The position numbers and the translations under genes were made by a program. Of a stretch of DNA of 13,027 nucleotides, positions 6,691 through 13,027 are shown piece by piece. Position 1 is the stretch's first letter. Each line of letters begins with the position of its first letter. Source of the stretch: Syntrophales bacterium (GTDB lineage Bacteria; Desulfobacterota; Syntrophia; Syntrophales; UBA2210); the NCBI GenBank assembly GCA_030655735.1, contig JAUSPK010000084.1, forward strand, positions 1 through 13,027, written 5' to 3'. Under the pieces are notes generated by a model. The model made no database searches. It was not told the origin of the DNA and saw only the letters and a program-made list of their open reading frames with translations.

Positions 6691-7485
6691 TTATTTTTTT
6701 TCCACCTTCAGCGAGGTCCCCGCGATAAACCGCGCCTGGAGTTTGCGCATCCCCTTCAGCCACCGGTCATAATCGGACGTCTTCCTACGCATGTAGGTTT
6801 CGACCTCGGGATGGGGAAGAATCAGAAAGGTTTCCGCCCTGAACGCGTCCATAACCGCATCGGCCAGTTGTTCCGGTTCCATCAGACCGTCGACCCCCGC
6901 AACGCCGCCACCTTCATGATCCCGAGTCATCTCGGAGCGCACGGCCTGGGGACAGAGGGCAAAGACCTTGATCCCCTGATCACTATAGGTGATATCGATA
7001 TTTTCCGCCAATCCGACCGCCGCGTGTTTGGTAACCGAATAAGGGGCCGATCCGATCTGGCTAAGCAGACCCGCCGCCGAGGCCGTCATGAGCATGGCGC
7101 CACCGCCGCGTTCGGTCATGCGGGGGATGATCGCCCGTGCCACGTAGACGTGGGCCATGACATTGATCTCCCAGATACGCTGCCAGCTTTCATTGGAGAC
7201 CTCGACACCCCCGGTAACCAGGATGCCCGCGTTTGAACAGAAGAGATCGATCGGGCCGACCTTCTCCTCCGTGGACTCAACCAGATGGATAATATCCTCT
7301 TCCTTACTGACATCACAGCCAACCGCTATCCCCTTGATCTCCTGGGCAACGGCCCGTGCACCATCTTCATTCACATCAGCCACAACAACCGCTTTCGCGC
7401 CTTCCAGAGCGAACCTCCGACACAGGGCCCGGCCGATACCACTGGCACCCCCTGTAACAACGACAATTTTCCCTTTAATTTCCAT
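6691..7485 (-). CDS. Short-chain dehydrogenase/reductase (classical SDR)
   Basis: The product has 264 residues, typical for classical SDRs. The cofactor loop TGGASGIG is at 11-18, the NAG motif at 85-87 and the structural Asn at 108. The catalytic set is Ser136 (TASAAG), Tyr149 and Lys153 (YSVTK). Asp37 at the end of the second beta strand (VVVAD) suggests NAD(H) over NADP(H). Expected role: cytoplasmic NAD-dependent oxidation or reduction of a hydroxyl/keto group; the substrate is not readable. The start at 7485 has AGGAG 10 nt upstream on the minus strand. It is co-directional with msrAB, whose stop lies about 118 bp upstream, so shared transcription is possible but not evident. No other gene close by fixes its pathway. 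Confidence 0.93.
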   Translation of the reverse strand: MEIKGKIVVVTGGASGIGRALCRRFALEGAKAVVVADVNEDGARAVAQEIKGIAVGCDVSKEEDIIHLVESTEEKVGPIDLFCSNAGILVTGGVEVSNESWQRIWEINVMAHVYVARAIIPRMTERGGGAMLMTASAAGLLSQIGSAPYSVTKHAAVGLAENIDITYSDQGIKVFALCPQAVRSEMTRDHEGGGVAGVDGLMEPEQLADAVMDAFRAETFLILPHPEVETYMRRKTSDYDRWLKGMRKLQARFIAGTSLKVEKK

Positions 7486-7603
7486 AAATTTTCATCTCCT
7501 GCGGTAATTTGGGACAAGGCCCCACAGGAGTGACTATTTCTTCTTTCCGATAAAATCAAGGATAAAGAGGACGCATCGAATTTTTTGCCCCTTCCCTCGG
7601 ACC

Positions 7604-8686
7604 CTATTCAAACAGCTTCAGATATTTCCCATACCCTTCCTTTTCCAGATCCTCCTTAGGGATAAAGCGGAGGGCAGCGGAGTTCATACAGTACCTCTGG
7701 CCGGTCGACGACGGTCCGTCATTAAACACATGTCCTAGATGTGAATCCCCGATCTTGCTCCTCACCTCCGTTCTCATGTCGGACAACTTCCTGTCTTCCT
7801 TTTTCACGACTGCATCGGGTTCAATCGGCCTCGTAAAGCTCGGCCAGCCGGTATGAGATTCGTATTTGTCATGTGAGCTGAAAAGTGGCTCTCCCGATAC
7901 CACATCGACGTAGATCCCCTCCCTCTTGTTGTCCCAGTATTCATTGTGGAAGGGGCGTTCCGTGCCGTCCTCCTGCGTTACCTGATACTGAAGAGGGGTT
8001 AACTTATCTATCAGCTCCTCGGCGGCCGGTTTTTTAAAATCGCACTGAGGCGTGCCGTCCGTACCGGCCCATATATCTTTAAGATACCGGTCACGTCCCG
8101 AGCCCATTCGGTACGCCTTGTACCGCACAGGATTCTTCCGGGCGTAGTTCTGGTGATACTTTTCGGCCGTATAGAATGCGGTAAAGGGGAGAATCTCCGT
8201 AACGACCGGTTTGTCGTACCGTCCCGATGTGTTCAGCTTCTCCCTTGAGATCTCCGCCAGTCGTTTCTGCTCATCCGTATGGTAGAAGATGGCGGACCGG
8301 TACTGGGACCCCCTGTCGGCAAACGATCCCCCTGCATCTGTCGGATCGATATTCTTCCAATATCGGTCGAGTAGCTGCGGATACGTTGTCCTGCCCGGAT
8401 CATAGGCGATCTGGATCGCCTCGTAATGTCCGGTGCGCCCGGTGGAAACCTCCTCATAGGTCGCGTTTTCTTCAAGTCCCCCCGTGTAGCCCGATACCAC
8501 GCCAATCACGCCGTCAATTTCTTCAAAGGGATGTTCCCTGCACCAGAAACAACCCCCGGCAAATGTAGCCTTTTCGGTGTACTCGTTTTGATTGTCCATG
8601 GCGATATCCCCCCTGAAGCTGTTTGCAATGGCGTACACGACCACCAGACAGACGGCTATCACAAGAAACAGTGTTATCTTTTTCAT
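7604..8686 (-). CDS. msrAB: Exported MsrA-MsrB fusion, peptide methionine sulfoxide reductase
   Basis: The product has 360 residues. Residues 5-21 form a hydrophobic N-terminal segment after MKK, a signal peptide or anchor, so the enzyme probably faces the periplasm. MsrA domain, about 37-205: GGCFWC at 44-49, catalytic Cys46. MsrB domain, about 224-352: GWPSF, SHLGHVFND and RYCMNSAALRF, with Cys333 as nucleophile. The two zinc-binding Cys pairs of many MsrB proteins are absent, so this is a zinc-free type. A lone Cys in the linker (PQCDF) may resolve disulfides. It reduces S- and R-methionine sulfoxide in oxidised proteins, as PilB-type proteins do, but lacks their thioredoxin domain. A GGGGG run lies just upstream of the start. 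It is probably the last gene of the operon with two YeeE/YedE proteins. Confidence 0.95.
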   Translation of the reverse strand: MKKITLFLVIAVCLVVVYAIANSFRGDIAMDNQNEYTEKATFAGGCFWCREHPFEEIDGVIGVVSGYTGGLEENATYEEVSTGRTGHYEAIQIAYDPGRTTYPQLLDRYWKNIDPTDAGGSFADRGSQYRSAIFYHTDEQKRLAEISREKLNTSGRYDKPVVTEILPFTAFYTAEKYHQNYARKNPVRYKAYRMGSGRDRYLKDIWAGTDGTPQCDFKKPAAEELIDKLTPLQYQVTQEDGTERPFHNEYWDNKREGIYVDVVSGEPLFSSHDKYESHTGWPSFTRPIEPDAVVKKEDRKLSDMRTEVRSKIGDSHLGHVFNDGPSSTGQRYCMNSAALRFIPKEDLEKEGYGKYLKLFE

Positions 8687-8729
8687 GATATTCCCCCCGT
8701 ACTAGCCGGATGCCATCTCACGGCAAGGC

Positions 8730-8770
8730 GCGCCCGCCGCCATAGAGCGTGTAAAACGGCGGCAGGGCGC
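8730..8770 (-). other. GC-rich intercistronic hairpin between the YeeE/YedE gene and msrAB
   Basis: Bases 8730-8741 pair with 8758-8770 as a 12-bp G/C-rich stem with one bulged base and a loop of about 16 nt. It lies in the 93-bp gap between the upstream stop (8780) and the msrAB start (8686). No T-run follows on the minus strand, so partial termination, mRNA processing or stabilisation is likelier than full termination. Confidence 0.5.
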
Positions 8771-8779
8771 TCCGACCGG

Positions 8780-9340
8780 TCAGACGCGTTTGCCGGGAAG
8801 CTTCCACGCTATCAGACCAAGGATGACGGCAACGACTAAGGCAGGGATAACCCCCGGAATGCCGTTTATCAGAGCGGGGCATGACGGATCAGGCGTGAGA
8901 GCCAGCGTCACGTTCCCCCCCAGAAGCTTTTTCAGGAGGAAGGTCCCCTCCAGATGCGCGTACGCGATCATATACAGGTACGCACCTACCAGCCCGCCGA
9001 GAACGAAAACGGCCGCGTCCTTCCTGCCGTCCCCGAGAGCCGCCACGGCGGTACTGGGACAGTAGCCGGTGAGGGGCCAGGCGATGCCCATCATTATACC
9101 TCCGGCCAAAACTCCCCAGTAAGTGGTTTTGACATCCAGATGCGATGGTTCAATAACACCCACGGCAAGCCCTATGAAGAGGAGGGCACTGGCGATCGAA
9201 ATACCGAAAAGGATAGCCTTCATGAGATGGAGATCGGTCAACCGAAGCATATTGATGATATTGTGTGGATTGGAAGCACCAATACGGTGGAGAACAAAAC
9301 CGAATGCTGCTCCTAATATAACAGCTAATAGTAATTCCAT
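8780..9340 (-). CDS. YeeE/YedE family membrane protein, half-size subunit 2
   Basis: The product has 186 residues with four to five hydrophobic segments (about 3-20, 41-62, 75-95, 108-128, 161-180). The conserved motif GYCPSTAVAALGDGR (92-106) places Cys94 where YeeE/YedE transporters carry the cysteine that handles thiosulfate or other sulfur species; Cys154 is a second. Full-length TsuA/YeeE is about twice this length, so this is one half of a split transporter of the PmpA/PmpB kind. Inner membrane. The start at 9340 is supported by GGGAGGTG, which overlaps the stop of the preceding gene; the genes are 12 bp apart and surely translated together. The transported sulfur compound is inferred, not proven. 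Confidence 0.88.
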   Translation of the reverse strand: MELLLAVILGAAFGFVLHRIGASNPHNIINMLRLTDLHLMKAILFGISIASALLFIGLAVGVIEPSHLDVKTTYWGVLAGGIMMGIAWPLTGYCPSTAVAALGDGRKDAAVFVLGGLVGAYLYMIAYAHLEGTFLLKKLLGGNVTLALTPDPSCPALINGIPGVIPALVVAVILGLIAWKLPGKRV

Positions 9341-9352
9341 GTCACACCTCCC

Positions 9353-9919
9353 CTATTTCCGATCGTATATCATAATGGCGAGCGGGATTCCGGCCAGGAA
9401 GATCCCGAGGGCAAACAGATAGCCGCTTATCGAGGTCTGCATCATGCCGCTCATCGCGTTTCCGCTCATGCAGCCCCCGGCCAGCCTGGCGCCAAACAGT
9501 ACCAAAACGCCACCGATAAATGTTACAAGGTACCGTTTTGTACCCCCCTCGCCGAACCGGGACCGCCACACCTCCGGGGCGATCCGGTCAGGGGCGGTCG
9601 GTTGGGGCCCCCCGGTCTTGGCCGACAGCAAGGCGCCCACGATCATGCTCAATACGAAAATTGGGCTGTACCTGATCGGGTTTATTACGTTCTTTGCGTA
9701 ACTGCCGCCGCTCTTGTTCAGGTAGGCATTTGTGCTGGAATAGCCCGATTTCGCGTCCGGACTCTTGGTAATCAAGTTATCGGAAAGGGCATTCCAGACA
9801 ATTCCATCGAGTATCACAAACTCTGTGGATACTCCGATCGGCTTGACAAGAAACACCGCAAGCAGGAAGACCACACCCAGCGCAATCCCGCCCGTGAACC
9901 AGTTCCACTGCCGTGTCAT
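9353..9919 (-). CDS. YeeE/YedE family membrane protein, half-size subunit 1
   Basis: The product has 188 residues. There is a hydrophobic N-terminal segment (8-28), a long polar loop (about 40-82), then segments at 84-100, 131-147 and 163-184. The signature FGARLAGGCMSGNAMSG (142-158) is diagnostic for the family; Cys150 is the only cysteine and probably the substrate-handling residue. It is half the length of full YeeE/YedE proteins and should pair with the next gene product to form one transporter in the inner membrane. No TusA-like or rhodanese gene lies next to it, unlike many YeeE/YedE loci. The start at 9919 has an excellent ribosome site (AAGGAGGTG). It is the first gene of the minus-strand operon leading to msrAB. 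Confidence 0.88.
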   Translation of the reverse strand: MTRQWNWFTGGIALGVVFLLAVFLVKPIGVSTEFVILDGIVWNALSDNLITKSPDAKSGYSSTNAYLNKSGGSYAKNVINPIRYSPIFVLSMIVGALLSAKTGGPQPTAPDRIAPEVWRSRFGEGGTKRYLVTFIGGVLVLFGARLAGGCMSGNAMSGMMQTSISGYLFALGIFLAGIPLAIMIYDRK

Positions 9920-10407
9920 AACGTCACCTCCTTATGGTAATGTACGATTAACGAAAAGCTGGGAGTACCTGGGGGTAGTTCGGCTCTGGATAACGGACCA
10001 TTGCTCGGGACAGCCTGATCCTCATGAATCCAGGCATCTCTCCAGCACCCTGTTCAAGATATACCGACGAATACAGGCCAATTTGAAAGTAACTAGCAGG
10101 ATAGAGAAGATAGGACGTATAATACCGGGCAATTGTGACACAAACCTCAGTGAACGTAAAGGATATATTCAGGGGGTGTTGAGCGGCTTTCAGTCGGGAC
10201 GGTCGATTTCAAATTGCCACGGGATACGGAATATTATAGGATACATCCTGCAATATTTTATTGCCGTAACCAAACAGGATATATTTTTATCCCGTCGGTA
10301 TCCGTCGGGATTGTCCTTAATTCTTTTGCCATTTTTGCAAGAACCTTACAACTAAGGGACTATCTTATTGCCGTGACCCTTACGGCGCAGAACGGAAAGG
10401 AGAGACA
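9920..10407. promoter_or_regulatory. Long divergent intergenic region with palindromes
   Basis: No coding sequence is supportable in these 488 bp. Visible elements: a perfect TATAAT on the minus strand (10238-10233), a perfect TATAAT on the plus strand (10118-10123), the palindrome at 10250-10264, the near-palindrome AGGATACATCCT at 10238-10249, a hairpin at 10289-10311, and AGGATATATT repeated at 10160-10169 and 10276-10285. The region separates the YeeE/YedE-msrAB operon from the cyclase operon and probably controls both. Neither -10 box has a good -35 partner. Confidence 0.5.
10250..10264. promoter_or_regulatory. Perfect palindrome, candidate operator
   Basis: GCAATATTTTATTGC has 6-bp arms around TTT. 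It lies over the -35 position of the minus-strand TATAAT at 10238-10233. A near-palindrome (10238-10249) fills the gap between them. The position suits a repressor or activator site, but no regulator gene is in the window. Confidence 0.4.
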
Positions 10408-11169
10408 ATGCGCGTCATCGATCTGTCCGCCACGATCGCCCCGAGCCCCGACACTGCGCCGGATTTTCTCAGGACCGAGATTGCCTATCACGATCATGCC
10501 GACGGAGCGGCGGGGATTGAGACCCTCTTCAATGTCCCCCCCGAGCTTCTGCGTGACGGTGAGGGGTGGGCGACCGAAACGATCACGAGGCTGGGCACGC
10601 ACGACTCGACACATGTCGATGCACCCTGGCACTACAACAGTCATATCCAGGGGAGCAAGGCGCCGACCATTGATGAACTGCCCCTCGAGTGGTTTTTCGG
10701 CGACGGGGTCAAGCTCGACATGACCTCCAGGGAAGAGGGGGATACTGTCACCGAGCAGGATGCCAAGGGTGAGCTGAAGCGGATCGGGTACGCCCTTAAG
10801 CCCCTTGACATCGTGCTGATCAACACGGGGCGCGACATCTATTACGGCCAGCCCGATTATATCTTCAAGGGCTGCGGGGTCACACCGGGCGCCACCCGAT
10901 GGCTATATGGGCAGGGGATCCGGGTCATGGGGATCGATGCCTGGGGGTGGGATGCACCGCTTGATACGCAGGCCCGGCAGGCCCTTGAAAAGGGCGACAA
11001 GGGGATCTTTTGGGCGGCGCACCAGGCGGACCTGCCCTATTCACATATCGAACGACTGATTAATCTGGGAGACCTCCCCCCCTTCGGCTTTACGGTCTCC
11101 TGCTTCCCCCTCAAAATCAAGGGGGCCAGTGCGGGACCGGCGAGGGTTGTGGCGATCCTTCCGGAATAG
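10408..11169 (+). CDS. Cyclase family protein (kynurenine-formamidase-like metal hydrolase)
   Basis: The product has 253 residues. The segment GTHDSTHVDAPWHY holds His65, His69, Asp71 and His75, with the same HxxxHxDxxxH spacing as the metal-binding motif of KynB-type enzymes (PF04199). The C-terminal GFTVSCFPLKIKGASAGPARVVAI matches the family ending (FPLKI-x3-GxPxR-type). Expected role: cytoplasmic, divalent-metal-dependent amide or lactone/ring hydrolysis, or the reverse cyclisation; the substrate is not deducible. It lacks a tryptophan-pathway context, so kynurenine formamidase itself is not claimed. ATG 10408 has AAGGAG at 10397-10402. The next gene starts 25 nt after its stop, so the two are very probably one operon. 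Confidence 0.92.
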   Translation: MRVIDLSATIAPSPDTAPDFLRTEIAYHDHADGAAGIETLFNVPPELLRDGEGWATETITRLGTHDSTHVDAPWHYNSHIQGSKAPTIDELPLEWFFGDGVKLDMTSREEGDTVTEQDAKGELKRIGYALKPLDIVLINTGRDIYYGQPDYIFKGCGVTPGATRWLYGQGIRVMGIDAWGWDAPLDTQARQALEKGDKGIFWAAHQADLPYSHIERLINLGDLPPFGFTVSCFPLKIKGASAGPARVVAILPE

Positions 11170-11194
11170 AAATGGCGTATAAAGGAGAATAGAC

Positions 11195-12007
11195 ATGCCC
11201 TTTGAACTGATAAACGACGTAAGCCTTCACTATGAGAAGGCGGGGAGCGGTGAGGCGATTGTCCTCCTGCACGGCTATACGGGGAGCACCAGGGACTGGG
11301 CCTACCAGGTGGCCCTCCTGTCGTCGGAATACCGGGTGATCGCTCTCGATCATCGCGGCCATGGGATGTCCAGCGACCCCCACGACGAAGAGGACTACTC
11401 GATCCCGATCTCAAGCGGCGATGTATACGGGCTTCTGCGCCTGCTGGGTATCGACCGGTGTTGTCTGATGGGACATTCCATGGGGGGATTCGTCGCGCTC
11501 CAGTTCGCCCTCGACCATCCCGACATGGTGAAGGCCCTGGTGCTGGTGGACACATCGAGCGGCACCTTTGACGTCGCGCCCGGATATCCCGAACTGAGGG
11601 CGAAGCTCGATGAACTGGCGCGGGAGGAAGGTATTGAAGCGGCCTTCGAATACGATGCCACACACAATCCCATCAGGATTGAGCGTTTCCGGCGGCATCC
11701 TGAATGGCGGGAGATCGCCCGGCAAAAGGCGCTCGGCACCTCGGTTGACGGATATATCTACGTCGCGAGATCCTTTGGAAAGTGGCAGCCGGTAACGGAC
11801 CGGCTCGGGGAGATACAGGTTCCGGTCCTGATCTTTCGGGGAGATGAGGACACCCCCTTTGTGAGCGCCAGCGAAACGCTCAGGGAGTCGATCACCGGGG
11901 CCGAGCTCGTCGTCGTTCCCGGAGCGGGGCACTCCCCCCACGAGGAGTCCCCCGGTATCTTCAATGAGAAACTGGCGTCATTTCTCGAGGCGGTTTACAG
12001 AAAATAA
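11195..12007 (+). CDS. Alpha/beta-hydrolase fold protein
   Basis: The product has 270 residues. The oxyanion motif HGYTGS starts at His26. The nucleophile elbow GHSMGG has Ser95. The acid is probably Asp219 (RGDEDTPF), and the base His246 (GAGHSPHEE). The triad order and spacing match the alpha/beta-hydrolase family (esterase, lactonase or C-C bond hydrolase such as MhpC-like). There is no signal peptide. It follows the cyclase gene by 25 nt with its own AAAGGAG before ATG 11195, so both products probably act on the same compound series, for example lactone or ring-opening steps. The exact reaction cannot be read from sequence. Confidence 0.92.
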   Translation: MPFELINDVSLHYEKAGSGEAIVLLHGYTGSTRDWAYQVALLSSEYRVIALDHRGHGMSSDPHDEEDYSIPISSGDVYGLLRLLGIDRCCLMGHSMGGFVALQFALDHPDMVKALVLVDTSSGTFDVAPGYPELRAKLDELAREEGIEAAFEYDATHNPIRIERFRRHPEWREIARQKALGTSVDGYIYVARSFGKWQPVTDRLGEIQVPVLIFRGDEDTPFVSASETLRESITGAELVVVPGAGHSPHEESPGIFNEKLASFLEAVYRK

Positions 12008-12080
12008 GGTCTTGATAAAAAATCTCATATGGAAGAAGATGTTGGTACAAAAATAAGGATCATCTCCAAAAGAGTTGGTA

Positions 12081-12223
12081 GGATCATAAGAATTCTAGGG
12101 GTCAAGGGTTCTAGTGAGATGCTAAAGAATTATAAAGAGTTAAAGGTTTTATAAGGGTCCTGTCAGCCTTGTTTAGAAATTTACAGAGCACTCGACCCCC
12201 TGAATCCTTGAATCCTCGGATCC
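12081..12223. repeat. Imperfect inverted-repeat (MITE/REP-like) element
   Basis: The left arm 12081-12116 and right arm 12189-12223 are imperfect reverse complements, roughly 70% by eye, both beginning GGATC at the outer edge and ending with AGTG at the inner edge. They contain the recurring blocks GGGGTC, AAGG and ATTC. The enclosed 72 bp is AT-richer than the flanking genes and has no ORF. It fills most of the 279-bp gap between the hydrolase and the stress-protein gene. No terminator with a T-run is visible after the hydrolase. Confidence 0.6.
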
Positions 12224-12286
12224 TTTCCATCAACTAATCGGGAGAAGAACCAAAAATGATTGTCCATTACTATGAAGGAGAGTCTC

Positions 12287-12721
12287 ATGTTTAAAAAAAT
12301 CCTCTACCCTACCGATTTTTCAGACGTGTCAAAGAAGGCCCTCGCTTCTATTCTGGCGCTCAAGACGAACGAAGCTCAGGAGGTGGTCGTCATGCATGTG
12401 ATCGACAGCCGAAACCTCGACGCGATGGCCCAGTATGTGCCTGCCGACCTTCTGAGGACCCAGGAGGCCCTTGAGAAGATCGCCCGGGAGGAGGCACAGG
12501 CGATTGCCGATGAGCTCGAAAAGAAGGGGTTCACCGTGAAGATCCGCATCGAGGAGGGAATACCCTCCAGAAATATCCTGGAAGCGGAAGAGGACGAGGG
12601 TGTCTCCAGCATCGTCATAGGGTCTCACGGTGTGAGCAATATCAAAGAGATTTTTCTGGGATCGGTTTCAGAAAAGGTGATCAGAAAGGCCAAGAGTCCC
12701 GTCATCGTCATAAAACGATAA
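12287..12721 (+). CDS. Universal stress protein (UspA family, ATP-binding type)
   Basis: The product has 144 residues, the standard single-domain Usp length. It begins MFKKILYPTDFSD, the usual beta1 strand with Asp. The C-terminal GSHG-(9)-GS pattern (GSHGVSNIKEIFLGS) is the ATP-binding G-2x-G-9x-G(S/T) motif, followed by KSPVIVIK. Expected role: cytoplasmic nucleotide-binding stress modulator. The ATG at 12287 is chosen for AAGGAG at 12275-12280, 6 nt upstream; an in-frame TTG at 12260 has no comparable site. It stands between the inverted-repeat element and the AOR gene, co-directional with the latter (124 bp apart), so a shared transcript is possible. Confidence 0.94.
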   Translation: MFKKILYPTDFSDVSKKALASILALKTNEAQEVVVMHVIDSRNLDAMAQYVPADLLRTQEALEKIAREEAQAIADELEKKGFTVKIRIEEGIPSRNILEAEEDEGVSSIVIGSHGVSNIKEIFLGSVSEKVIRKAKSPVIVIKR

Positions 12722-12845
12722 CGACCGGCTTGACGGCTTGATAAATCCCTGTTTCCGAAATAATAAGTGATGCCCGGGTGAACCAGCTGGGACGGTTCGA
12801 GGGCGAAGCTCTATCTTGAGAGGCATGAAAAAAAGGGGGATACGG

Positions 12846-13027
12846 TTGAAGATACTGCGCATTGATATGTCACGACTCAAAGCGGACACGGAAACACTGC
12901 CCGAAGAATATACCCTGATCGGCGGCAGGGGTTTGATTGCCAAGATCATGAATAAAGAGGTCCCGCCCGATGCCGATCCACTGGGACCGGACAATAAACT
13001 GATCATCGCCGCCGGACCGCTGGCGGG
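12846..13027 (+). CDS. Aldehyde:ferredoxin oxidoreductase family, N-terminus (3' end outside window)
   Basis: The frame is open to the window edge, giving 60 residues: KILRIDMSRLK, then LIGGRGLIAKIM, then DPLGPDNKLIIAAGPLAG. This series is the N-terminal signature of tungsten-pterin aldehyde:ferredoxin oxidoreductases (AOR N domain), with the conserved GGRGL. Known family chemistry: oxidation of aldehydes to acids with ferredoxin, or reduction of acids at low potential; related members act in anaerobic aromatic degradation. The TTG at 12846 is preferred because GGGGG lies at 12835-12839 and the family starts at this point. An in-frame ATG at 12825 would add seven residues, but its GAGAGG is only 1 nt away. 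The catalytic and [4Fe-4S]-binding cysteines lie beyond the window. Confidence 0.9.
   Translation, partial: MKILRIDMSRLKADTETLPEEYTLIGGRGLIAKIMNKEVPPDADPLGPDNKLIIAAGPLA

Noticed and set aside
10289..10311. Hairpin as a terminator for a gene in the divergent region
   Set aside because: No gene ends nearby and no clear T-run follows, so it is left as part of the regulatory region.
9765..10355. 196-codon plus-strand open frame overlapping the YeeE/YedE 5' end and intergenic region
   Set aside because: It overlaps the confident minus-strand gene, has no ribosome site, and its translation matches no family I recognise.
12260..12286. Upstream TTG start for the universal stress protein
   Set aside because: It would add nine residues before the usual Usp N-terminus, while ATG 12287 has a strong ribosome site.

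Overview
The window looks like chromosomal DNA from a GC-rich, probably anaerobic bacterium, most likely of the Desulfobacterota/Deltaproteobacteria. This is inferred from gene content: a long acyl-CoA dehydrogenase with a C-terminal extension, a tungsten aldehyde:ferredoxin oxidoreductase (AOR), a DUF1846 protein, a two-gene YeeE/YedE sulfur transporter, and several short palindromic repeat elements between genes. No tRNA, rRNA, CRISPR array, phage gene or transposase gene was seen.

Layout. (1) 1-837: 3' part of an acyl-CoA dehydrogenase gene, closed by a strong hairpin. (2) 1071-1624: a small zinc-ribbon protein behind a consensus -10 box and a terminator-like hairpin that may attenuate it. 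(3) 1752-3140: an HD-superfamily phosphohydrolase. (4) 3141-3494: two kinds of palindromic repeat side by side. (5) 3495-6350: a C69/secernin-like hydrolase gene and a DUF1846 gene that converge and abut with no spacer. This pair is flanked by two direct copies of the same repeat. (6) 6691-7485 (minus): an SDR oxidoreductase, with a long inverted repeat downstream. (7) 9919 down to 7604 (minus): a probable operon of two half-size YeeE/YedE membrane proteins followed by an exported MsrA-MsrB fusion. (8) 9920-10407: a long divergent intergenic region with perfect palindromes. (9) 10408-12007: a metal-dependent cyclase and an alpha/beta hydrolase in a tight pair. (10) 12081-12223: an imperfect inverted-repeat element. 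(11) 12287-12721: a universal stress protein. (12) 12846-end: the N-terminus of an AOR-family enzyme.

How the genes may work together. The acyl-CoA dehydrogenase, SDR, cyclase/hydrolase pair and AOR fit anaerobic acyl-CoA, aldehyde and ring metabolism, but the sequence does not name one pathway. The YeeE/YedE pair with MsrAB suggests a cell-envelope unit joining sulfur-compound import to methionine repair. The most unusual observations are that operon, the attenuator-like leader at 1071-1124, the repeat-flanked convergent gene pair and the palindromic divergent control region. Nothing here is clearly a wholly new system.
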